From positions 1 through 57,996 of the forward strand of contig JAHDHL010000032.1 in the NCBI GenBank assembly GCA_020631355.1: a DNA stretch of 57,996 bases, given 5' to 3'. The DNA is from Saprospiraceae bacterium (GTDB taxonomy: Bacteria; Bacteroidota; Bacteroidia; Chitinophagales; Saprospiraceae). The translations under genes and the position numbers were made by a program. Position 1 is the first letter of the stretch, and each line of letters starts with the position of its first letter. Under the pieces are notes generated by a model. The model saw only the letters and a program-made list of their open reading frames with translations. It did no database searches and was not told the DNA's origin. Below are positions 1 through 7,509 of the stretch, piece by piece.

Positions 1-99
1 CGGGGTTTTTCACTCTCTCCAACCAACGGAACGAAAAGAAAACCACAAAGAGATTATAAGAGTGAGTGTTTGTTCATAGTTTTTGTTTTTTGTTTTTGT

Positions 100-124
100 C
101 CCCGCTAGCAGTAGCGGGGTTTTT
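100..124 (+). terminator. Intrinsic terminator of repeat unit 1
   Basis: An 8-bp stem CCCCGCTA/TAGCGGGG (100-107 with 112-119), a 4-nt loop and five T. It marks the end of the first repeat unit. Confidence 0.75.
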
Positions 125-212
125 CACTCTCTCCAACCAACGGAACGAAAAGAAACCACAAAGAGATTATAAGAGTGAGTGTTTGTTCATAGTTTTTGTT
201 TTTTGTTTTTGT

Positions 213-246
213 CCCTGCTGCATACCTTTGCTAGCAGGGTTTTTTT
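213..246 (+). terminator. Intrinsic terminator of repeat unit 2
   Basis: Stem CCCTGCT/AGCAGGG (213-219 with 233-239) followed by seven T (240-246). The loop is 13 nt, longer than in copy 1, so the two hairpins have diverged while the unit bodies have not. It separates the repeat from pdxH. Confidence 0.8.
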
Positions 247-306
247 ATGCCCCTATGGGAACATAATGATGGCCCTCTATGTTATTCCATCAAAATCAAT
301 AGCTCA

Positions 307-960
307 ATGCGAATCCGTGATAATAAGTCTGAGAATTTAAGAAGGGATTATAAGTCCAATACACTTTCAATGGGAGAGGTTTCGGATAATCCCATTTCAC
401 AATTCCAGAAATGGTTTGATGAAGCTATTGCTGCTGCTGTTCTGGAACCCAATGCCATGACTCTCGCTACAGTGAGTGAGGCAGGTTGTCCATCTGCAAG
501 GATTGTATTGCTCAAGGGATTCAATGAGAATGGTTTCTTTTTCTATACCAACTACCAAAGTCGAAAGGCAAAGCAAATGGCAGCCAATCCTAATGTAGCC
601 TTAGTATTCAATTGGTTGGAATTGGAACGCCAGGTCAGGATAGAGGGGAGGGTTCAACTGGCAGCACCTGATGTGTCTACCCGATATTATGACAGTAGAC
701 CCAAGGGGAGCCGAATCGGAGCTTGGGTTTCCCCGCAAAGTAGTGCCATTCCATCTCGTGGTTTCCTGCAGGATAGGGTAGGGCAACTGACTACATTATT
801 GGATGGAAAGGAAGCCATTCCACGGCCTCCATTCTGGGGTGGCTATTTAGTGATTCCAACACATATCGAATTCTGGCAGGGTCGTTCGAGTAGACTACAC
901 GACCGCATTTCTTATCATCGACATCAGGATGAATGGCATTTGGAGCGTTTGGCACCCTAA
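307..960 (+). CDS. pdxH: Pyridoxamine/pyridoxine 5'-phosphate oxidase
   Basis: FMN-dependent oxidase making pyridoxal 5'-phosphate from PNP or PMP; cytosolic, vitamin B6 synthesis and salvage. The 217 residues align along their length with E. coli PdxH as I recall it: RIVLLK at 65-70, FYTNYQSRKA at 79-88, LERQVR at 106-111, SRPKGSRIGAWVS at 130-142, FWGGY at 176-180, IEFWQG at 187-192, RLHDR at 196-200 and the typical C-terminal RLAP. The frame is open back to 247, but the earlier residues have no family counterpart and the ATG at 307 gives the usual length. hisS follows 82 bp downstream. The many PLP enzymes of the cell, such as NspC here, depend on its product. Confidence 0.95.
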   Translation: MRIRDNKSENLRRDYKSNTLSMGEVSDNPISQFQKWFDEAIAAAVLEPNAMTLATVSEAGCPSARIVLLKGFNENGFFFYTNYQSRKAKQMAANPNVALVFNWLELERQVRIEGRVQLAAPDVSTRYYDSRPKGSRIGAWVSPQSSAIPSRGFLQDRVGQLTTLLDGKEAIPRPPFWGGYLVIPTHIEFWQGRSSRLHDRISYHRHQDEWHLERLAP

Positions 961-1042
961 ATGCATCTTACACAATCTTACATTACTTTATTCGCTGAAA
1001 ATTTCGGAATTTCGCAGCCGAAACATATTAGTTGATACCATC

Positions 1043-2383
1043 ATGAAAGCATCACTACCTAAAGGAGTCAGGGATTTCAAACCTGATGAAGTAGATAAAA
1101 GGAATTTTATTTTCAACACCATACGCTCCGTATTCGTAAAGTATGGATACAGGCCGATAGAAACACCTGTCATGGAAAATCTCTCCACCCTTATGGGAAA
1201 GTATGGGGAGGAGGGTGATAGACTCTTGTTCAAGGTTCTGAATAATGGGGATTATCTGAAGAATGCCAAGGAAGAAGACTTGGCCAACAAGGATTCCAGA
1301 AAGATTCTACCCAACATTTCCAAGAGAGGTCTTCGTTTTGACCTTACCGTACCTTTTGCCAGGTTTGTGGTACAGCACCAGAATGATATAGCCTTTCCTT
1401 TCAAGCGATATCAGATACAACCAGTTTGGAGAGGAGACCGTCCGCAAAAGGGGAGGTATCAGGAATTCTATCAGTGCGATGTGGATGTCGTTGGCTCGGA
1501 TTCCTTGATGTATGAGGCAGAATTGGTTCAGATTTATGATGAGGTGTTTACCCAATTGGGAGTCAATGTGGAAATCAGGGTCAGCAATAGAAAAGTATTG
1601 GCCGGAATTGCTGAGGTAGCAGGTATATCTGACCAGTTCATGGATATGACTATCGCAATTGATAAGTTGGATAAGATAGGAGAGGAAGGTGTGATGAATG
1701 AGATGCGTAAGAAAAATATTCCTGAAGCATCGATTACTATTGTGATGGATATCCTTAAGGTAAGGGATTTGGATGTATTGACAGAGAAATTCCAGTCCTC
1801 GGAAACAGGAATGAAAGGAATAGAGGAATTGAAAGAATTCCATGTTTATTTTGATACCAAACCTGCCTTCAATGAGGTCAAGTTTGATATTACACTGGCT
1901 AGAGGACTGAATTACTATACAGGATGTATTTTCGAAGTAGCGGCCAAGGGCGTCAAGATGGGTAGCATTGGAGGAGGAGGAAGATACGATGACCTGACGA
2001 GTGTTTTTGGCCTCAAAGGAGTCTCCGGGGTAGGTGTATCATTCGGAGCAGCAAGGATTTTTGATGTGATGACAGAATTGGATTTATTCCCTAAATCCAA
2101 CGAGGCAGGACTCAAGATTCTGATAACCACTTTTGATAAGGAAAGCCACAGGTTTGCATTCAGTTGCTTGAATCAACTGAGGGGTGCGGGTATTAATGCG
2201 GATTTGTATCCCAAACCCACTAAGATGCAAAAGCAAATGAAGTATGCCAATGCCATTGAGGTACCCTATGTGCTTGTGATCGGTTCCAATGAAATGGAAT
2301 CTGGTCAGTTGGCCCTTAAGAATATGATAGAGGGAAATCAGGAGAAACTGACTTTGGACCAAATAATTGAAAAATTAGGATAA
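1043..2383 (+). CDS. hisS: Histidyl-tRNA synthetase
   Basis: Class II aminoacyl-tRNA synthetase charging tRNA-His in the cytosol. The 446-residue product begins with a typical N-terminus (MKASLPKGVRDF). Motif 2 includes GDRPQKGRYQEFYQCD, the histidine-specific stretch is LARGLNYYTG, then GGGGRYDDL and motif 3 around SFGAARI; the last ~90 residues form the anticodon-binding domain (LITTFD... VPYVLVIG). The frame is open back to 929, overlapping pdxH, but those residues are not part of the family, so the ATG at 1043 is used. Same strand as pdxH with an 82-bp gap; co-transcription is possible. Confidence 0.96.
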   Translation: MKASLPKGVRDFKPDEVDKRNFIFNTIRSVFVKYGYRPIETPVMENLSTLMGKYGEEGDRLLFKVLNNGDYLKNAKEEDLANKDSRKILPNISKRGLRFDLTVPFARFVVQHQNDIAFPFKRYQIQPVWRGDRPQKGRYQEFYQCDVDVVGSDSLMYEAELVQIYDEVFTQLGVNVEIRVSNRKVLAGIAEVAGISDQFMDMTIAIDKLDKIGEEGVMNEMRKKNIPEASITIVMDILKVRDLDVLTEKFQSSETGMKGIEELKEFHVYFDTKPAFNEVKFDITLARGLNYYTGCIFEVAAKGVKMGSIGGGGRYDDLTSVFGLKGVSGVGVSFGAARIFDVMTELDLFPKSNEAGLKILITTFDKESHRFAFSCLNQLRGAGINADLYPKPTKMQKQMKYANAIEVPYVLVIGSNEMESGQLALKNMIEGNQEKLTLDQIIEKLG

Positions 2384-2416
2384 AAAAAATGCCACCACGT
2401 AGGCTTACGTGGTGGC
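2384..2416 (-). terminator. Terminator of the TonB-like gene
   Basis: A perfect 11-bp stem (2391-2401 with 2406-2416, loop GGCT). On the minus strand a T-rich run (complement of 2384-2390) follows, so it ends transcription from the minus-strand gene stopping at 2480. It sits just after the hisS stop and may also slow plus-strand read-through, though no T run follows on that side. Confidence 0.8.
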
Positions 2417-2479
2417 GAAATCAGCAAATCAGAACTAATAACCACAAAAATTCTTATTAGCACTTGGTCAATGGGTGTT

Positions 2480-3346
2480 TTAGGATTCCTTGCTGAAGTA
2501 GAATGGTATCTGATATTCTGAATCTACTTCCACTCCATCCATGACCGCAGGATTCCATTTGGGCATTCCGTTGAATGCGGGTAATACCTGCGAATCTAAT
2601 TTCTTATTGACACTGTCCACGACTTTCAATTCGTCAATGGAACCATCTTTTTTTACCATAAAACTAACCAATACCCGCCCTTGATACCCGGATACATCTC
2701 CAATACGGGTCTGGAGATAAGCCATTAAGGCTGTGGTACCACCCGGAAACGAAGCATTGCTATCCAAATTCAGATTTACGAATGCTTTTCGTGCTTGATT
2801 GGCTTCCAAACTTTCAATGACCTGTACAAAATGCTTATCATTCTCATTATCAACATCCCGCTTTTGGATATTGATGGTTTCAATGACTACTTCCTCTGAA
2901 TCAGCAGGCTTGAACTTAATCTTATATTCACCCGCTTTCCTGTAAACATGCTTGGTCATGTTCTTGATGGTCATGTTCTTGCGATCTCCGAAGTCGATGA
3001 AATGCCTCCCATTACCATCATAATTCTTAATCACAAAATCAAGTGGCTTTCCCACTTGGAAATTTCCCTCAATGGAAAGAGACGGAAATACGTTTTCTCC
3101 CTCTTCCAGAATAACCGGAGGATTCTCATTCAGATGACGTGGTTCTTCTTGTTTTCGTTCAGGTTGAACTACCGTTGGTGCTACTGTAGCTTGTGAACTG
3201 TTGTATTGGCTGTAACCCCATACACCAGCATAACCAATAGCTCCTACAGCTAATGCAGTAACTGCAAAGGCAAGAAGTCGGTTTCTCTTTTTACGTTTTT
3301 CTGATCGTTCCTGGAGGTATTCCTCTAATTTATTAATCTCTTTCAT
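2480..3346 (-). CDS. TonB-family energy transducer with an inserted PKD-like domain
   Basis: Inner-membrane protein of 288 residues. A basic cytosolic N-terminus (1-22) precedes one membrane segment (about 23-46) and a Gln/Pro-rich linker (55-85). Then comes a PKD-like beta domain (about 98-162) with the hallmarks FIDFGD and HVYRKAGEYKIKF, and a C-terminal TonB domain (about 197-286) with GRVLVSFMVKKDGSIDELKVV, LP-FNGMPKWNPA and the terminal PFYF strand. TonB domains couple the proton-motive force to outer-membrane receptors. Bacteroidota also carry many TonB-C proteins of unknown partner, and no exbB/exbD or receptor gene is near. The PKD insertion between linker and TonB domain is unusual and may bind a periplasmic ligand or peptidoglycan (inference). 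Confidence 0.85.
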   Translation of the reverse strand: MKEINKLEEYLQERSEKRKKRNRLLAFAVTALAVGAIGYAGVWGYSQYNSSQATVAPTVVQPERKQEEPRHLNENPPVILEEGENVFPSLSIEGNFQVGKPLDFVIKNYDGNGRHFIDFGDRKNMTIKNMTKHVYRKAGEYKIKFKPADSEEVVIETINIQKRDVDNENDKHFVQVIESLEANQARKAFVNLNLDSNASFPGGTTALMAYLQTRIGDVSGYQGRVLVSFMVKKDGSIDELKVVDSVNKKLDSQVLPAFNGMPKWNPAVMDGVEVDSEYQIPFYFSKES

Positions 3347-3514
3347 TAAGAGCCAAAAGGGTTTCTACTACGTTTTGAGTATGTTTTAATTATGTTCCTA
3401 TTTCGAAAATAAGAAAAAATTAAGAATAACGTACCGTTTTCTAATAAAAATATACCGTTTTCTGTGAAATAGGCACATTCGAGTCATTTGGAGTGAGCAT
3501 ACTGTCTAAGGGTG

Positions 3515-4444
3515 TCATTGATTCCTGCTCCCAACAAACATATTACGATAAATCCTATACAAAAATGATGCCCTTAGGTATAAACCCCACTTGGATTTTT
3601 GTGAGGCATGGAATATACCCAAATCCCTATCATGATCTCTTTCCTTTCTTTGGGGATGCACCATAGGGAATTGGATACCACTACGGATGGAAGTATCTCG
3701 TTCTTTGTAGGTATTGGTAGCTTCTTTGTCAAATCCGATATTCTGAACCAGATTGTATTTGGGTATGATGGCCAGGCCTCCCTGTTCAAAACAGGAGAAA
3801 GCCCAAGGGTATGCCCAGGAATCCAATTGTCCGTCGTAGGCAGCCTGCCACTTTTCTTGGATATAGGCCCTTTCCTTATTGCCTTTGAGATATTCATCCC
3901 ATCTATTGTTCCTAATAAAATCAGGAAATCTATTCATTTCTAAGTCCAATTTTTTCCAAGCTCTGCGCCAACTGGCCCAGCCCCAGACCAACACCTGATT
4001 TGAAAAGAAATAACTGCTATCCACATCACTTTCCAGTAGGGGATTGTGTGCGGTAATATGCCAGACTCTTTCATCATTCTGATATTTATGGAGCAATGTT
4101 TCGCAGTAGGGAAAAAAACTGGAGTGGGGAATACAATCATCCTCGAGTATGATTCCCATTTCCTCATGATCAAAGAACCATGAGATTCCTTTGGATACGG
4201 AAGATTTGCAGCCCAAATTATCAGGGTGATATTGCTTCAGGATATCGCAATCCCAATCTATACCATTGAATACTTGTCTGACCCGTTCACATTTCTCCTT
4301 TTCACCATCCTTATGATTCCTTGGCCCATCGGCATTGATATAAATCCGCTTGGGCCGGATAGCCCTAAGGCTTTCCAGGAGTCGTTTGGCCTTATCTTCA
4401 CGATTAAAGACCAATAGTAATATGGGAGTATCGAATTGCTGCAT
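3515..4444 (-). CDS. Nucleotide-diphospho-sugar (GT-A fold) glycosyltransferase
   Basis: A 309-residue protein starting PILLLVFNR, typical of GT-A transferases of the HlpA-like/family-2-related group. It has a nucleotide-binding beta strand (RIYINADGP, about 34-42), the NLGCKSSVSKGISWFF acceptor-loop stretch and the metal-binding ILEDDCIP (EDD in the DxD position). WGWASWRRAWKKLD and SWAYPWAFSCFEQGG are typical of this subfamily. Substrate unknown; surface polysaccharide or glycoprotein synthesis is likely. The frame can begin at a GTG at 4447, but the adjacent ATG at 4444 is preferred. It diverges from the GT4 gene at 4615; the two probably share a pathway. Confidence 0.8.
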   Translation of the reverse strand: MQQFDTPILLLVFNREDKAKRLLESLRAIRPKRIYINADGPRNHKDGEKEKCERVRQVFNGIDWDCDILKQYHPDNLGCKSSVSKGISWFFDHEEMGIILEDDCIPHSSFFPYCETLLHKYQNDERVWHITAHNPLLESDVDSSYFFSNQVLVWGWASWRRAWKKLDLEMNRFPDFIRNNRWDEYLKGNKERAYIQEKWQAAYDGQLDSWAYPWAFSCFEQGGLAIIPKYNLVQNIGFDKEATNTYKERDTSIRSGIQFPMVHPQRKERDHDRDLGIFHASQKSKWGLYLRASFLYRIYRNMFVGSRNQ

Positions 4445-4614
4445 CACAGAGTGGATAGACCAAAGATAATTATTGGTAATAATTTATACGCCAACTGGGC
4501 AGTTCATGTTCGGAATTCTTCAAATTCTAATGGTATAATGAAAAATACCAGCTTTTGGGATGAAGACACAACACTGATTTTTAATCTTCTGATAAAATGG
4601 ATAAGTTTACATCC

Positions 4615-5865
4615 ATGCGTATCGTATCCATCAATACCTTCAGTCATACGGGAGGAGCTAGTATAGCGGCTCTTAGAATTTTGGAAGCCCTGAATTCCCA
4701 AGGCCATCCTACCGAAATGCTCACCTATTATAAGGATAGGGAACATGAATTCATTACACCCTATACCAAAAATCCCTTGGGAGAGCGAATGCGGTGGTTA
4801 AGATTCGTCTATGAGCGTCTGGTATTCCTGCCTTATGAGGCCAGTAAGGATATAAGATTTCACTTTTCAATTGCGAATGCGGGCGTTGATTTGCACCGGC
4901 ATCCATTGGTTAGGGAGGCAGATGTAATACATATGCACTGGTTCAATAAGTCATTCTTATCCCTAAAGGGGCTGGATAAGTTGTTGGCCTTGGGGAAGCC
5001 GGTAGTTTGGACCCTACATGACATGTGGGCCTTCACAGGTGGTTGCCATTATAATTATAAGGATTGCAATGCATACAAGAATGAATGCCATTCTTGTCCG
5101 ATGATAAGGAATTCGAGGGGAAAGGACCTGTCGACCAGAATTTGGCAACAAAAGAACCGGATTTACCAGAAATACGATAATCTGCACTGGGTGACTTGTA
5201 GCCACTGGCTTGCCGGTGAACTCAAATCTAGCGGTTTATTGAGGCACAGGAGAGTTCATTCCATTCCGAATCCTATTCCATCAGAGCAGTTCCAACCACT
5301 AGATACAGTAGCCATCCGAAAAAAATGGGAACTACCATTGGATAAGAAATTGGTATTGTTCGTAGCTATGAATACCAATGACGAAAGAAAAGGATTCCAA
5401 TATCTGAAAAGGGCTATAGACAGAATGAATGGCACAGATATGGAATTATTGGTAATCGGTAAGGCAAATCCTGATGTGTTGGAAACCCTGCCGTTGAAAG
5501 TACATTATAAGGGACTGATTCGGACCAAGAAAGAAATGATAGAAATATATAATGCAGGGGACGTATATGTCTCTCCTACCTTACAGGATAATCTTCCGAA
5601 TACCGTGATGGAATCCTTGGCTTGTGGTACACCTGTTGTTGCTTTCGAAACAGGAGGAGTCCCTGAAATGGTATTGGATAGGGTAGAGGGTAGGATTGTT
5701 CCGCAAAAGGATGATAAGGCATTGGCGGATGCCATTCAATGGGTGCTGGAGGATAAGGAGCGATATCGTATGTTATCCCAGAATGCAAGGAAAAAAGTAA
5801 TGGGACACTATACATACGAAACCATTGCGGGCAAATATGCAGCCTTATTCCAATCATTATTGTAA
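4615..5865 (+). CDS. Glycosyltransferase family 4 (GT-B fold)
   Basis: A 416-residue GT-B retaining glycosyltransferase. The N-terminal domain has the GGAS loop (SHTGGASIAALRI) and VWTLHDMWAFTGGCHY, a stretch common in wcaC/WcaF-like GT4 enzymes with a Cys-rich insert (CNAYKNECHSCP). The C-terminal domain has KLVLFVA, ERKGFQYL, VYVSPTLQDNLPNTVMESLACGTPVVAFETGG (the E-x7-E donor motif, given here as separate landmarks) and GRIVPQKDD. Probably exopolysaccharide or O-antigen assembly at the inner membrane. An ATG at 4597 is in frame; the ATG at 4615 directly precedes the conserved strand RIVSINTF and is preferred. Divergent from the GT-A gene. Confidence 0.88.
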   Translation: MRIVSINTFSHTGGASIAALRILEALNSQGHPTEMLTYYKDREHEFITPYTKNPLGERMRWLRFVYERLVFLPYEASKDIRFHFSIANAGVDLHRHPLVREADVIHMHWFNKSFLSLKGLDKLLALGKPVVWTLHDMWAFTGGCHYNYKDCNAYKNECHSCPMIRNSRGKDLSTRIWQQKNRIYQKYDNLHWVTCSHWLAGELKSSGLLRHRRVHSIPNPIPSEQFQPLDTVAIRKKWELPLDKKLVLFVAMNTNDERKGFQYLKRAIDRMNGTDMELLVIGKANPDVLETLPLKVHYKGLIRTKKEMIEIYNAGDVYVSPTLQDNLPNTVMESLACGTPVVAFETGGVPEMVLDRVEGRIVPQKDDKALADAIQWVLEDKERYRMLSQNARKKVMGHYTYETIAGKYAALFQSLL

Positions 5866-5998
5866 TAAGGAGTATTTGTTGTCTGATTACTTGACCTCCA
5901 CTAAACAAAATGGCCTTTCAATTGTCCTAAAACTTAGATTTATGGAGCGTTTGGATTCCTATCGGATATCTGAGCGATAAGTTTCAAATATACCTTAC

Positions 5999-6412
5999 AT
6001 GAGAATTACTGTTTTCAGGAAAGCCCACTTTAATGCAGCGCATCGACTACATAATCCGAACTGGTCGGATAAGAAGAATAAGGAGGTATTCGGTTTGTGT
6101 AACAACACGCATTATCATGGTCATAATTATGAAATGGAAGTAAGTGTTACCGGGGAAGTGGATCCGGAAACAGGCTATTTGATTGATTTGAAAATTCTAA
6201 AGGATGTCATCAAGGAGCAAATCGAAAATCGTTTTGACCATAAGAACCTGAATATAGAGACCGAAGAATTCAAGTCATTGAATCCGACGGCTGAAAATAT
6301 TTGCTATGTGATATGGCAAATTCTAAGCAAACATCTGGATACCCGTTATGATATTGGTGTAAGATTGTATGAAACGCCAAGGAATTATGTAGAATATCCT
6401 CCCATTAGATAG
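5999..6412 (+). CDS. queD: 6-pyruvoyl tetrahydropterin synthase / 6-carboxytetrahydropterin synthase family
   Basis: T-fold enzyme of 137 residues acting on 7,8-dihydroneopterin triphosphate. Zinc ligands are H15 (FNAAHRL), H40 and H42 (HYHGHNY); the catalytic Cys is C34. The spacing is C-x5-HGH, as in animal PTPS, rather than the C-x3-HGH of E. coli QueD. FDHKNLN supplies the catalytic Asp-His, and PTAENICYVIW and VRLYETPRNYVEY complete the family pattern. It could feed queuosine (QueD) or tetrahydrobiopterin synthesis; no other queuosine gene is in the window, so the symbol is tentative. The neighbours are unrelated. Confidence 0.85.
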   Translation: MRITVFRKAHFNAAHRLHNPNWSDKKNKEVFGLCNNTHYHGHNYEMEVSVTGEVDPETGYLIDLKILKDVIKEQIENRFDHKNLNIETEEFKSLNPTAENICYVIWQILSKHLDTRYDIGVRLYETPRNYVEYPPIR

Positions 6413-6478
6413 ATGAATAGCTATTACTTAGCAGTCCCATCAATACATTACAAAAGAACGGAACGTGCAGATAAAATG

Positions 6479-6511
6479 AAAAAGCCCTGTGATAAATCAC
6501 AAGGCTTTTTC
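6479..6511. terminator. Bidirectional terminator between convergent genes
   Basis: A-run, stem GCC-c-TGTGA / TCACA-a-GGC, then T-run (6479-6510), symmetrical in both directions. It lies between queD (plus, stop 6412) and the T9SS protein gene (minus, stop 6551). Confidence 0.85.
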
Positions 6512-6550
6512 GCTATTCAGGATAACCTGTCATTGTAAACAAGTCATTTC

Positions 6551-7252
6551 TTATTTCTTAGAAATTCTTTTGGTGATAAGTAATTCACCATCCTCATCCA
6601 ACATTCTGATAAGGTACATACCAGTTGGAAGACCGGAAATATCATAAGTATCATCATCAGAGATACCAGTGAAGTTCTTTACTTTCTTACCGATAAGGTT
6701 GTAAATTTCGATGGTTTCGATACCACCTGCATTGGAAATCTTAATGAAATCAGAAGCAGGATTAGGATATACCTTTACATCATCCACTTCAATATCATCA
6801 GTAGGTGTAGAGAAAGCAGTACCTACCCAAGTTGCCTGGTCTGCATTGTTAGGATTGTTCTTGTCTCTCATTTCCAAAACCACAGTACCTGTACCAGGAA
6901 CAGCACCCTCAGCTTCCGTAGCTCTCATCTGAACTTCCAACCATCTGGACTCTCCGGCAGGAATAACCCAGTTTTCATTGGCAGTGGAACCATTGGTGGA
7001 TGGTGGGTAACAACTACCTCCATCGATACATACGAATGATAACCAACCAGCAGGAAGATCATTTGAGATTCTTTCCCACTCCACTTCCATATTGGTGCTG
7101 GAGCTATTGGTGAAATAAATCAGTTCAAAGTAGTTTCCTCCATCCATGATTACATTAACATGGGCAGTTTCCTCCTCAGCATTCAACATCTGTGCAGATG
7201 CAGTAGCGAAGATGGAAAAAGAAAGTAAAATTAGAAGTAGATTTTTTTTCAT
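6551..7252 (-). CDS. Small secreted protein with T9SS type A sorting domain
   Basis: A 233-residue protein. Residues 1-20 are a clear signal peptide (FATASAQ cleavage region). Residues about 22-145 form a beta-rich domain with a Cys pair (CIDGGSC) and DLPAGWLSF, resembling immunoglobulin-like segments of secreted Bacteroidota proteins, with no assignable activity. The final ~75 residues are a type A CTD (VKVYPNPASDFIKI, then a GMYLIRM strand and a basic end), which directs export through the type IX system and anchoring to the cell surface. A promoter-like TTG-N21-TAAGTTTT lies upstream (about 7281-7320). No partner gene is evident. Confidence 0.85.
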   Translation of the reverse strand: MKKNLLLILLSFSIFATASAQMLNAEEETAHVNVIMDGGNYFELIYFTNSSSTNMEVEWERISNDLPAGWLSFVCIDGGSCYPPSTNGSTANENWVIPAGESRWLEVQMRATEAEGAVPGTGTVVLEMRDKNNPNNADQATWVGTAFSTPTDDIEVDDVKVYPNPASDFIKISNAGGIETIEIYNLIGKKVKNFTGISDDDTYDISGLPTGMYLIRMLDEDGELLITKRISKK

Positions 7253-7446
7253 ATCTAGGAAAACTTGTAAGTGGTCTTATACTAAAACTTATACGAGCAT
7301 CGTTGCTCCCTACAATTATATCAATTTTAAGGCTTAATTGCAATAATCAGTCCATCAAATTCATGTATTTGGATGGATTCATCCCCTTTTAGTCAGAATA
7401 TGTCGCCAAGTATTTATTTTACATGGGTAATCTGAATAGGAATAAT

Positions 7447-7490
7447 AAAAAATAAGGGCTGCTACCCTCAGGTAGCAGCCCTTATTTTTT
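7447..7490 (-). terminator. Strong terminator of the Omp28-like gene
   Basis: An 11-bp GC-rich stem (7456-7466 with 7471-7481) with loop CTCA, extended by A/T pairs on both sides and a T run on the minus strand. It lies 20 bp beyond the stop at 7510. Confidence 0.88.
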
Positions 7491-7509
7491 ATATTGGTAT
7501 AATCAGGAA

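Larger units (their letters stand above)
1..246 (+). repeat. Tandem direct repeat, two ~114 bp units, each ending in a terminator
   Basis: Bases 1-102 recur almost exactly at 115-215. The only clear difference before the terminators is one extra A in the run near base 40 of copy 1, so the period is 114 then 113. Each unit starts after a hairpin, has CACTCT (11-16; 125-130) able to pair with AGAGTG (59-64; 172-177), then a T/G-rich tract, then a GC hairpin with a T run. The repeat may continue left of the window. It encodes no credible protein. It could be two copies of a small terminated RNA, or a duplicated 3' end of an upstream transcript. Confidence 0.85.

Noticed and set aside
66-266. 66-codon ORF within the tandem repeat
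   Set aside because: It spans both repeat units and reads through terminators; its low-complexity Phe/Cys-rich text is repeat sequence, not a protein.
45-350. Similarity of the repeat (reading RDYKS) to the start of PdxH (RRDYKS)
   Set aside because: Only about 12 bases match; not enough to argue that the repeat derives from pdxH.
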